Assembly: GCA_017551025.1 (NCBI GenBank)
Contig: JAFZNG010000034.1
Coordinates: 62,001-126,000 of the forward strand
Reading direction: 5' to 3'
Origin: Paludibacteraceae bacterium
GTDB lineage: Bacteria > Bacteroidota > Bacteroidia > Bacteroidales > Paludibacteraceae
DNA length: 64,000 nt
Positions 57,179 through 64,000 of the stretch are shown here, piece by piece; within the stretch, counting starts at the first letter, position 1; each line of letters opens with the position of its first letter. Made by a program: the position numbers and the translations under genes. The notes beneath the pieces are model-generated. The model had not been told where the DNA came from. It did no database searches and saw only the letters and a list, made by a program, of their open reading frames with translations.

Positions 57179-58197
57179 TGAATACACGTCTATGGCTTAT
57201 ACCGGGAGTGACGCTTCTGGTGATCATTTTGCTGCTCCTTGTCCGCCGACCGGTTGGCAAGGAGTTGCATGATTTCCACAACGAGGGTCATGTCTTCGGT
57301 ACGTATTACAGTATCCGCTATCTTGCCGACCGTGATCTGGAACCGGAGATTCTCCAGGCTTTCCAAGCGTTTGATGCTTCGCTTAGTATGTTTAACCCGG
57401 CTTCGGTTATCTCGGCTGTCAACCAAAACCGCGATACGCTGACCAATGCGTATTTCGAACAGATGTTCCATGAGGCGATGCAGGTCAGCCGACTTAGTCA
57501 CGGTGCGTTTGATATCACCGTCGCACCGCTCGTCAATCTCTGGGGATTCGGTTTTAAGCACCGAGAAGATGTTACGGATGCGAAGGTAGATTCGGCACGT
57601 GCCCTGATCGGTTATCAGCGCGTACGACTGGAGAACCATCACGTACTCAAAGACGATCCGCGTATCATGCTCGACGCCAGCGCCGTAGCTAAGGGACAGG
57701 CCTGTGATGTCATCGCCGCCCTGTTGCACGAACAGGGAGTGGAGCATTACCTGGTAGATATCGGGGGTGAGGTGGTGACTCGCGGTGAACGCAGTCCCGG
57801 CGAACCCTGGCGTATCGGTATTACGCGTCCGGAGGATGATCCCGACGGCACCAACGACCGCCTCCAGGCGATCGTCTCCGTGCGGAATATCTGTATGGCC
57901 ACCTCCGGCAACTATCGTAATTTCTATTACGAGGGCCACCAGCGGCGCAGTCATACGATCGACCCGCGCACCGGTTATCCGGTTCGTCACTCCTTACTCT
58001 CCGCTACGGTCGTAGCCTCCAGTTGTATGCGGGCTGATGCACTGGCTACCGCCTCTATGGTGCTGGGTGTAGACTCCGCCATGCTGCTCATGAAGGAGGC
58101 GGATGCCAAAGGCTACTTTATTGTAGCTGAAGGTGATTCGCTGCGGGTGGTAACCACTAAAAACTGGGACTTAACCACCCAAAACGCGTCAAATTAA
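57178..58197 (+). CDS. apbE: FAD:protein FMN transferase
   Basis: 339 residues: an N-terminal membrane helix (LIPGVTLLVIILLLLV) and an ApbE domain that covalently attaches FMN to threonine in target proteins such as Na+-NQR or Rnf subunits. Motifs are FDASLSMFNPASVISAVN, LDASAVAKGQACDVIAALL, DIGGEVVTRG and HTIDPRTGYPV. I use the ATG at 57178, which overlaps the upstream stop (TGATG). No flavinylated-target gene is in the window. Confidence 0.93.
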   Translation: MNTRLWLIPGVTLLVIILLLLVRRPVGKELHDFHNEGHVFGTYYSIRYLADRDLEPEILQAFQAFDASLSMFNPASVISAVNQNRDTLTNAYFEQMFHEAMQVSRLSHGAFDITVAPLVNLWGFGFKHREDVTDAKVDSARALIGYQRVRLENHHVLKDDPRIMLDASAVAKGQACDVIAALLHEQGVEHYLVDIGGEVVTRGERSPGEPWRIGITRPEDDPDGTNDRLQAIVSVRNICMATSGNYRNFYYEGHQRRSHTIDPRTGYPVRHSLLSATVVASSCMRADALATASMVLGVDSAMLLMKEADAKGYFIVAEGDSLRVVTTKNWDLTTQNASN

Positions 58198-58215
58198 ACA
58201 AAAAATGCAAATAAA

Positions 58216-58247
58216 TTTGCACAAGTCGCAAAAATTGCGTACCTTTG
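58216..58247 (+). promoter_or_regulatory. Promoter of bamD operon with palindromic -33 region
   Basis: -33 TTTGCACAAG (58216-), 20 bases, -7 TACCTTTG 58240-58247. The -33 box is the right arm of TGCAAATAAATTTGCA (58206-58221), identical to the dnaE promoter palindrome. Confidence 0.87.
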
Positions 58248-58274
58248 CAAGCTGATTTTGTAATGTGCATAAGA

Positions 58275-59090
58275 ATGCGGCAAACCCAACGATATATTTT
58301 AGGCGTATGCTTCGCGCTCATGATGGTACTGACCGGTTGCGGTGAGTACCAGGCTTTGCTGAAGTCCAACGACCCCGAACTCAAGTACGAGAAGGCGCTG
58401 GAGTACTTCAATCGCAAGGAATATGCGAAGGCCCAGACCCTGCTCGACGATGTGTCCAGTTACTACCGCGGCACGGAACGCAGCGAGGATGTCTTAGCCT
58501 ACCTGGCTCGTTGCTATATGGGTCAGAAAGATTACGCTTCGGCTGCACAGTACTACGAGGCATATATCCGCAACTACCCCAAGGGGCGGTATGCCACGGA
58601 GGCACGTTTCCAGTTGGGGCATTGCTACTACCTCGATTCGCCCGATGCGCGACTTGACCAGGAAACGACGCGCAAGGGTATCGAAGCCCTTACCCAGTTT
58701 GTCGAACTCTTCCCCGACAGCCCTTATTCCGAGCAGGCCTATGAGGAGATTACGGAGTTGACCGAGAAACTGGCGCTCAAGGAGCTCTACAGTGCACGTC
58801 TCTACTACAATCTCGGCAGCTATCTGGGCAATAACTACCTCAGTTGCGAGATTACCAGCCGCAACGCACTCAAGGAATATCCCGATACGCAGTATGCGGA
58901 GGATTTCCATTGGCTCATCCTCCAGGCCAAGTACCAGCAGACACTTATTTCCTACGAGGAGAAGCGTCTCGACCGTGCCCGTGAGACCCAGGATGAGTGC
59001 TATAACTTCCTCACCGACTATCCCGAGTCGAAGCACCGCTCCCAGGCGGAACGTATGCTTCGCGAAATGCAGAAAATCACAAAAGAATAA
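58275..59090 (+). CDS. bamD: Outer-membrane assembly lipoprotein BamD
   Basis: 271 residues from the ATG at 58275 (MRQTQRYILGVCFALMMVLTGC, lipobox LTGC); an ATG at 58263 would add MCIR. Five TPR-like repeats follow (ALEYFNRKEYAKAQTLLDDV, VLAYLARCYMGQKDYASAAQYYEAYIRNYPKGRYATEARFQLGHCYY), as in BamD, which with BamA inserts outer-membrane barrels. Heads the bamD-rpoZ-coaBC unit common in Bacteroidota. Confidence 0.93.
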   Translation: MRQTQRYILGVCFALMMVLTGCGEYQALLKSNDPELKYEKALEYFNRKEYAKAQTLLDDVSSYYRGTERSEDVLAYLARCYMGQKDYASAAQYYEAYIRNYPKGRYATEARFQLGHCYYLDSPDARLDQETTRKGIEALTQFVELFPDSPYSEQAYEEITELTEKLALKELYSARLYYNLGSYLGNNYLSCEITSRNALKEYPDTQYAEDFHWLILQAKYQQTLISYEEKRLDRARETQDECYNFLTDYPESKHRSQAERMLREMQKITKE

Positions 59091-59099
59091 ATATACATT

Positions 59100-59432
59100 A
59101 TGGATTTCAAGAAAACGAAAGCACCTAAGAACACCGTAACACGTGATATCAACAAGCTCGTAGAGCCTGTTGGTAATGTGTATGAGACGGTTGCTATTCT
59201 TAGTAAACGCGCTAATCAGATTAGCAGCAGCCTCAAGAAGGAACTCGACGCTAAGTTGCAGGACTTCAGCGTGCCGCAGGACGCCCTCGACGAGACCTTT
59301 GAGAATAAGGAACAGATCGAGATCTCGCGTACCTACGAGCGTCTGCCGAAGCCGACGCTGATCGCTACCCAAGAGTTTGAGGATAACGAACTCGTCTATC
59401 GTCTCGGCAACCGCGACGAGATGCTCAAGTGA
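59100..59432 (+). CDS. rpoZ: RNA polymerase omega subunit, Bacteroidota type
   Basis: 110 residues: MDFKKTKAPKNTVTRDINKL, NVYETVAILSKRANQISSSLKKEL and ENKEQIEISRTYERLPKPTLIATQEF match the Bacteroidota omega/Rpb6 form. It stabilises the beta' subunit during polymerase assembly. Its TGA overlaps the GTG start of coaBC. Confidence 0.93.
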   Translation: MDFKKTKAPKNTVTRDINKLVEPVGNVYETVAILSKRANQISSSLKKELDAKLQDFSVPQDALDETFENKEQIEISRTYERLPKPTLIATQEFEDNELVYRLGNRDEMLK

Positions 59433-60640
59433 CCGTAGTAGGCAAACATATTCTCATCGGGATTAGCGGCGGTATCGCTGCGTATAAGATTCCCGAACTG
59501 ATCCGGCAACTGATCAAGCAGGGCGCAGAGGTGCGTGTTACTACCACCCGCAACGCCCTGCAGTTCGTTACCGAGACAACGCTGCAGACGCTCTCCGGGG
59601 CGCCTGTCTATACCGACGTGTTTGCCGCTATCAACGAGCACGCTACGGAGCATATCTCCTTGCCCCAATGGGCGGATTTGATGCTCGTAGCACCGGCTAC
59701 GGCCAATGTTGTGGCCAAATGCGCGGCCGGCATTGCCGACGATGCACTGACTACTACGTTCTGCTCCTGCCTGGCGCGCAAACCTATCCTGGTGGCGCCG
59801 GCGATGAACGATAAAATGTGGGAGAGTCCGGCAACCCGGCATGCTATCGAGACCTTGCGCAGCTTTGCTAACGTGACGGTGCTCGAACCCGCCGAGGGAC
59901 AGTTGGCCTGCGGCGTCAGCGGCAAGGGACGTATGCCCGAACCCGACGAACTGACCGAAGCCGTCATCGCCGCTATGACACCTAAGACGCTTCTTGGTAA
60001 GCGCGTCCTGCTTACTGCAGGTCCTACCGTCGAACCCCTTGATCCGGTGCGCTTTATCTCTAATTTCTCCACCGGCAAGATGGGCTATGCCCTGGCGCGC
60101 GAATGCCTGCGCCGTGGTGCGGAGGTGATCCTGGTGAGCGGACCTTGCGATCAGCATATTATCGGCCACGATGACATGCTCTCGCTCCGTCGCGTACAGA
60201 CGGCACGTGAGATGGCTGATGCCGCCGTATCGGCTTTCCGCGAAGCAGACCTGGCGATTCTTTGTGCTGCCGTGGCCGACTACCGCCCGGAAACGGTTGC
60301 GCCGGAGAAAATCAAGAAGCAAGCCGATACCGATGAGATGACGCTTCGTCTGGTGGAGAACCCCGATACAGCCGCTATGCTCGGTAGTCAAAAACGTCCA
60401 AACCAGGTGCTTGTCGGGTTTGCCCTCGAGACCGAAGCTGAGGAGGAGAATGCACTCCGTAAGATGCAGCGCAAACAACTCGATTATATCGTGCTCAACT
60501 CGCTGCGCGAGACGGGTGCCGGTTTCGGTACCGACACCAATCGTGTGACGATCTTCGCCAAGGATGGCACAAAAAAAGACTGTCCCCTTGCTTCGAAGGA
60601 GACAGTCGCCTGTCAGATCTTAGACGCTATTCTTATTTGA
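59429..60640 (+). CDS. coaBC: Bifunctional phosphopantothenoylcysteine synthetase/decarboxylase
   Basis: 403 residues carrying out two coenzyme A steps. The CoaC flavoprotein domain is N-terminal (GKHILIGISGGIAAYKIPELIR, APAMNDKMWESPATR); the CoaB synthetase follows (LLTAGPTVEPLDPVRFISNFSTGKMGYALA, AAVADYRPE, KIKKQ). The start is GTG at 59429, overlapping the rpoZ stop. The 3' end encodes an intrinsic terminator for the converging DUF3276 gene and overlaps it by 8 bases. Confidence 0.96.
   Translation: MTVVGKHILIGISGGIAAYKIPELIRQLIKQGAEVRVTTTRNALQFVTETTLQTLSGAPVYTDVFAAINEHATEHISLPQWADLMLVAPATANVVAKCAAGIADDALTTTFCSCLARKPILVAPAMNDKMWESPATRHAIETLRSFANVTVLEPAEGQLACGVSGKGRMPEPDELTEAVIAAMTPKTLLGKRVLLTAGPTVEPLDPVRFISNFSTGKMGYALARECLRRGAEVILVSGPCDQHIIGHDDMLSLRRVQTAREMADAAVSAFREADLAILCAAVADYRPETVAPEKIKKQADTDEMTLRLVENPDTAAMLGSQKRPNQVLVGFALETEAEEENALRKMQRKQLDYIVLNSLRETGAGFGTDTNRVTIFAKDGTKKDCPLASKETVACQILDAILI
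60571..60607 (-). terminator. Terminator of DUF3276 gene embedded in coaBC
   Basis: Stem GACTGTC-C-CCTT / AAGG-A-GACAGTC (60578-60607) with one mismatch and a six-base loop; on the minus strand it is followed by seven T's (60577-60571). Confidence 0.85.
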
Positions 60641-61016
60641 ATAGATTAAACAATCCTTTCTTCTTTTCCGGTTCTTCCGCATCGGTAGCCTCCGGGCTTT
60701 CGGGTGCTTGCTCTTCGCGAGGACGCTCTACGCGTGCCTCGATGCCGCCTACCTGCTCGTCGATATAACCGATTACCTCCTGCAAGCCCTCCATGAAGTG
60801 CGCAAAATCCTCTTTGTACAAGAAGAGTTTGTGCTTCTCAAACTGCGGTGCCTGATCCTCACCCAACTGTTTGCGCTTGCTCTCCGTGATGCACAGATAC
60901 AAGTCCTCGTTGCGTGCCTTCTTTACGTCCAGGTAATAGATACGCTTACCTGCTTTCACCGATTTCGAATATACGATTTCGGGCTCCTTACGGTCTTCAA
61001 ATCTCCTGTTTTCCAT
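60633..61016 (-). CDS. DUF3276 / PUR-alpha-like nucleic-acid-binding protein
   Basis: 127 residues: EIVYSKSVKAGKRIYYLDVKKARNEDLYLCITESKRK and KHKLFLYKEDFAHFMEGLQEVI form the PUR-alpha-like fold that binds single-stranded nucleic acid in Bacteroidota and spirochaete members; an acidic, proline-rich tail (EEQAPESPEATDAEEPEKK) ends in KKGLFNLFK. Monocistronic, with promoter at 61050-61081 and terminator inside coaBC. Confidence 0.9.
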   Translation of the reverse strand: MENRRFEDRKEPEIVYSKSVKAGKRIYYLDVKKARNEDLYLCITESKRKQLGEDQAPQFEKHKLFLYKEDFAHFMEGLQEVIGYIDEQVGGIEARVERPREEQAPESPEATDAEEPEKKKGLFNLFK

Positions 61017-61049
61017 CTCTCAAAAAGTTGTTGGTTACCAAATCGAGTG

Positions 61050-61081
61050 CAAAGGTACAATTTTTTAACGAAATACGCAAA
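61050..61081 (-). promoter_or_regulatory. Promoter of DUF3276 gene
   Basis: Minus strand: -33 TTTGCGTATT (61081-), 20 bases, -7 TACCTTTG (61057-61050). The -33 region is one arm of the inverted repeat 61071-61115. Confidence 0.9.
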
Positions 61082-61105
61082 TTTTTTTGCATTTTTATAC
61101 AATTA

Positions 61106-61137
61106 TTTGCGTATTCCGAATATTTTGCGTACCTTTG
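61106..61137 (+). promoter_or_regulatory. Promoter of cotH-family gene
   Basis: -33 TTTGCGTATT (61106-), 20 bases, -7 TACCTTTG 61130-61137. Mirror image of the DUF3276 promoter; arms AATACGCAAAT and ATTTGCGTATT. Confidence 0.9.
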
Positions 61138-61146
61138 CAGACTGAA

Positions 61147-62856
61147 ATGAAGTGCAGAACGATACTTTTGATAACGGGTTTGCTGCTGGCGTTCCGCCTG
61201 TGTGCGGAGAGTCTCTTGAGCGGTACGGCGATTAGCGGAAACGGTTGGGTAGGCCGGGACCTCGGACGACCGTGCGTCATCTCGATTCTCGGATGGACAC
61301 CCTCCGAGGCCGATGGTGGTGGCAGTACGCTGCTTGGCGTCTTTGAGGGGGCTAACCGTGCCGACTTCATGGATGCCCTGCCGCTTTATATTATCAGCGA
61401 GACGGCTATAGCGGGGCAGGTGAACTACCGCCGTATCGACTGTTCGCGTGGATTTCGCTATGTACGGTATGTTGCGCCGAGTAGCAATAAGAACCGTCTG
61501 CCTGCCCTTGAACTCTGGGGCGATGCGGGACAGGGAAACGACTCCCGCCTGCCGCAACTGACCAACCTGCCGACTGTCTCGATCCATACGCGTGACAATC
61601 AGTTGCCGTATGATAAGGAGCACGAGATCGAATGCATCGTGTCTATCGTTGGTGATAATCAGTTGCTTACGGATACAGCCGGTATTCGCGAACGAGGTAA
61701 TGCCTCGCGTGGTTTTCCGAAGAAACCTTATCGTATTAAGTTCGCGCATAAGCACAACGTACTCGGTTCGCCCGCTAAGGCCAAGAAATGGACGCTGATC
61801 AACAACTACGGTGATAAGACGCTCATGCGTAATCAGTTGGCTTTTGAACTCAGTCGCCGTTTTGGCATGCCGTATACGCCTTTCTGCCGCTATGTAGATG
61901 TCTTGATCAACGGCGATTATGTCGGTTGCTACCAACTCTGCGACCAGATTGAGGTGCGTCCCGGACGGGTGGATATCACCGAGATGACTCCGCGTGACAA
62001 TAGTGGTACGGCCCTCACGGGCGGTTATCTCATCGAGGCGGACGCGTATTACTACGACGAACCCTGCTACTTTACCTCTACCAAGGGTACGGGCGTCAGC
62101 ATTAAGTCGCCCGACGCGGATAGTATTACCGATGCGCAAAAAGAGTATATCCGCAACCGCTACGACCTGCTGGAGCAGAACTGGCACAGTTCGCTACACC
62201 TGCCTACTTTCCTGCGTCATTTCCTGGTGGGTGAGTTGAGCGGCAACACCGATACCTACTGGAGTCTCTATCTCTATAAGCAACGCGCTCACGATACGAT
62301 ATACGTTGGGCCTGTATGGGATTTTGACTTGGCTTTTGAGAACGACAACCGCACTTATCCCATCAATAATCTCTCTGACTGGATCTATCGCACTAATGGT
62401 AGTACGGCCGGTTATCTGCGTCGGTGGGTGGATAAGATCGTGGTCAACGATGCCGATGCCAAGCGGCAGTTGGCTGCCTTGTGGGAACAACTGCGCCGTG
62501 GCGGTCTGACCGAGGAGGCGCTTCTTGGGTATGTCGATGAGCAGGCGGCGATGCTGGATCAGTCGCAGCGGCTCAATTTTATGCGTTGGCCGATCATGAG
62601 TCAGTATGTCCATCAAAACCCGCGTATCTGGGGTTCGTACCAGGGGGAGGTGGATAACGTGAAGCGGTATTTGCGCGAGCGTCTCAAGTGGATCGATCGC
62701 AAACTCGGTTTTGATGCTTCGACGCTGGACGCCTCGTCCCCCGTAACCGGTAACCCGTCACCCATCACCAATAAGGTCCTCCGCGACGGCCGAATATACA
62801 TCCTTCGCGATGGTCGCAGCTATACCCTGACCGGTCAACAGATCACGTTCGAATGA
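61147..62856 (+). CDS. Secreted CotH-kinase-family protein
   Basis: 569 residues from the ATG at 61147 (MKCRTILLITGLLLAFRLCA signal); the ATG is 10 bases after the -7 box. Residues about 25-145 look like a carbohydrate-binding module. The CotH domain follows: GIRERGNASRGFPKKPYRIKF, LINNYGDKTLMRNQLAFELSR, YQLCDQIEV, GGYLIEADAYY, PVWDFDLAF. CotH proteins phosphorylate protein serines. A heptad array (62741-62774) inserts VTGNPSPITN, and the C-terminal tail VLRDGRIYILRDGRSYTLTG matches the CE8 protein at 13902-16697. Confidence 0.88.
   Translation: MKCRTILLITGLLLAFRLCAESLLSGTAISGNGWVGRDLGRPCVISILGWTPSEADGGGSTLLGVFEGANRADFMDALPLYIISETAIAGQVNYRRIDCSRGFRYVRYVAPSSNKNRLPALELWGDAGQGNDSRLPQLTNLPTVSIHTRDNQLPYDKEHEIECIVSIVGDNQLLTDTAGIRERGNASRGFPKKPYRIKFAHKHNVLGSPAKAKKWTLINNYGDKTLMRNQLAFELSRRFGMPYTPFCRYVDVLINGDYVGCYQLCDQIEVRPGRVDITEMTPRDNSGTALTGGYLIEADAYYYDEPCYFTSTKGTGVSIKSPDADSITDAQKEYIRNRYDLLEQNWHSSLHLPTFLRHFLVGELSGNTDTYWSLYLYKQRAHDTIYVGPVWDFDLAFENDNRTYPINNLSDWIYRTNGSTAGYLRRWVDKIVVNDADAKRQLAALWEQLRRGGLTEEALLGYVDEQAAMLDQSQRLNFMRWPIMSQYVHQNPRIWGSYQGEVDNVKRYLRERLKWIDRKLGFDASTLDASSPVTGNPSPITNKVLRDGRIYILRDGRSYTLTGQQITFE
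62741..62774. repeat. Heptad array inside cotH-family gene
   Basis: CCGTAAC, CGGTAAC, CCGTCAC, CCATCAC, CAATAAG; ACC-ending in the alternative register and similar to the second half of the nadD array. Confidence 0.92.
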
Positions 62857-62872
62857 TTATTTTTATGAATTA

Positions 62873-62904
62873 TTTGTATAATTCAAAAAATTTTCGTACC
62901 TTTG
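62873..62904 (+). promoter_or_regulatory. Promoter of glycosyltransferase
   Basis: -33 TTTGTATAAT (62873-), 20 bases, -7 TACCTTTG 62897-62904. The TTTG overlaps the loop of the inverted repeat GAATTAT/ATAATTC (62867-62884). Confidence 0.83.
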
Positions 62905-62920
62905 CACCAGATTTGTAAAT

Positions 62921-62952
62921 TTATACACCGTACACTATACACCATACACCAA
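62921..62952. repeat. Heptad array in glycosyltransferase leader
   Basis: TACACCG, TACACTA, TACACCA, TACACCA units between promoter and ATG. Confidence 0.88.
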
Positions 62953-62956
62953 TATT

Positions 62957-63910
62957 ATGGATATATCAATCATCGTTCCTCTATATAACGAGGCGGAATC
63001 GTTGCCCAAGCTCTACGAGTGGATAGCACGCGTGATGAAGGAGTACAAGTTCTCCTACGAAGTGATCTTCGTCAACGACGGCAGTACCGACGAGTCGTGG
63101 CAAGTTATCCAGTCGCTTAATGCGCAGGACGACAAGGCTATTCACGGTATTTGTTTCCGTCGCAACTACGGTAAGTCTGCCGCCCTCTATTGCGGTTTTA
63201 AGGCTGCGCAGGGTGAGGTGGTTATCACGATGGATGCCGACCTGCAGGACTCGCCTGACGAGATACCCGAACTCTATCGCATGATTACCGAGGAGGGCTA
63301 TGATCTTGTGTCGGGTTGGAAGCAGAAACGCTACGACAACAAACTCACCAAGAACCTGCCCTCGAAACTCTTCAACGCTACCGCTCGTCGCGTCACCGGT
63401 ATCCAACTGCATGATATGAACTGCGGACTGAAGGCCTATCGTCGCGAGGTGGTGAAGAATATAGAGGTGTTCTCGGAGATGCACCGTTATATTCCGTATC
63501 TGGCTAAGAATGCGGGCTTTACCAAGATTGGTGAAAAAGTGGTGCAGCACCGTAAACGCGAGTTCGGTACGTCGAAGTTCGGTCTGAACCGCTTCGTGAA
63601 CGGTTATCTGGACCTGATGACCCTGTGGTTCCTCAATAAGTTCGGCAAACAACCGATGCATTTCTTCGGACTGGTGGGCTCGCTCATGTTTATGATCGGT
63701 TTTGTGGCCGTCATCGTGGTGGGTGGTATGAAACTGTATGCCCTCTCGCATCACGTATCGGCTATGCTGGTAGGCGTGAATCCCTACTTCCATATTGCTA
63801 TTCTGATGATGATTCTGGGTTGTATGCTCTTCCTCGCCGGCTTCCTGGCCGAACTGATGATCCGCAACTCCCCCTCGCGCAACGACTACCTCATTAAGGA
63901 AGAGATCTAA
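62957..63910 (+). CDS. Family 2 glycosyltransferase, polyisoprenyl-phosphate type
   Basis: 317 residues: GT-A catalytic domain (ISIIVPLYNEAESLP, EVIFVNDGSTDESW, VITMDADLQDSPDEIPEL with the DxD-like DAD, GLKAYRREVV) and two C-terminal membrane helices (about 235-305). Resembles GtrB/ArnC/DPM1 enzymes that move a sugar from a nucleotide donor to a polyprenyl phosphate. The flippases elsewhere in the window are not linked to it. Leader carries a heptad array. Confidence 0.91.
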   Translation: MDISIIVPLYNEAESLPKLYEWIARVMKEYKFSYEVIFVNDGSTDESWQVIQSLNAQDDKAIHGICFRRNYGKSAALYCGFKAAQGEVVITMDADLQDSPDEIPELYRMITEEGYDLVSGWKQKRYDNKLTKNLPSKLFNATARRVTGIQLHDMNCGLKAYRREVVKNIEVFSEMHRYIPYLAKNAGFTKIGEKVVQHRKREFGTSKFGLNRFVNGYLDLMTLWFLNKFGKQPMHFFGLVGSLMFMIGFVAVIVVGGMKLYALSHHVSAMLVGVNPYFHIAILMMILGCMLFLAGFLAELMIRNSPSRNDYLIKEEI

Positions 63911-64000
63911 ATGACTATTGCTGAGCAGGTAAATACGATAGAACGTGCACTGGGCGAACGTATGCTGCGTCATGCGTTTAGCATCATGGGAACATGGGTG
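63911..64000 (+). CDS. Unidentified gene, 5' end only
   Basis: An ATG at 63911, one base after the glycosyltransferase stop codon, opens MTIAEQVNTIERALGERMLR and stays open to the window end (30 codons). It is too short to assign. The tight spacing suggests co-transcription with the glycosyltransferase. Confidence 0.55.
   Translation, partial: MTIAEQVNTIERALGERMLRHAFSIMGTWV

Overview
The window is a gene-dense stretch of a Bacteroidota chromosome, most likely order Bacteroidales. Three things point there. Promoters have the -33 TTTG / -7 TAnnTTTG form. Gene families restricted to this phylum are present (DUF4494, DUF4301, DUF3276/PUR-alpha, DUF4292, DUF4105, Bacteroidota-type RNA polymerase omega, extended NusB, GlsA/GlsB glycine-lipid acyltransferases). 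Shine-Dalgarno sites are mostly absent. I cannot place it below order. No rRNA, tRNA, CRISPR array, prophage or insertion sequence was recognised, and no gene-free gap exceeds about 300 bases.

Layout. Positions 1-18,000 are almost all on the minus strand: truA (partial), a flippase, three FKBP-type peptidyl-prolyl isomerases, riboflavin synthase, a second flippase, rsmI, a coiled-coil protein, a POT peptide transporter, ilvE, a WbqC-like gene, signal peptidase I, dapB and two pectinesterase-family genes. Positions 18,200-25,460 run on the plus strand: dnaE, folC, prmA and a WG-repeat lipoprotein. Positions 25,490-37,577 form one long minus-strand run headed by nusB: yajC, an inserted four-helix gene, a YbbR-like gene, a DegT aminotransferase, rpoN, PAP2-like, DUF4105, a degenerate phosphatase, DUF4494, glsA, glsB and a YggS-HAD fusion. 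Positions 37,788-48,712 are a second minus-strand run: lipid kinase, dut, TPR, DUF4292, EnvC-like, FKBP, Rieske-like lipoprotein, AddA-like helicase-nuclease, rimM, a SpoU methyltransferase and a broken U32 gene. From 48,857 most genes are on the plus strand: DUF4301, mnmE, yicC, gmk, nadD, a small DNA-binding-like protein, two paralogous outer-membrane proteins, apbE, bamD, rpoZ, coaBC, cotH and a glycosyltransferase.

The genes are mainly housekeeping: replication, RNA modification, cofactor synthesis, envelope biogenesis and protein folding. The exceptional feature is a window-wide population of short tandem arrays with a 7-base period. The GC-containing units fit a common form NNNMRCC (ATTCGCC, TTTAACC, AACAGCC, AATCACC, CTACACC and so on), different units are mixed in strict 7-base register, and an AT-only family (AATTTTT) fills many spacers. 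The arrays sit inside at least fifteen conserved genes (dnaE, mnmE, dapB, folC, nadD, lepB, ilvE and others). They supply stop codons, TTG start codons and part of a lipoprotein signal peptide, and in one case (U32 gene) they break the reading frame in a way that one-copy contraction would exactly repair. I regard this repeat population as the most likely undescribed system here.

A second signal is a very regular promoter: fourteen sites with exactly 20 bases between TTTG and TAnnTTTG, usually with an extended -33 box close to TTTGCRTA, often embedded in a palindrome or in the loop of the preceding terminator. All assignments are by reading motifs in the sequence; no database search was run.
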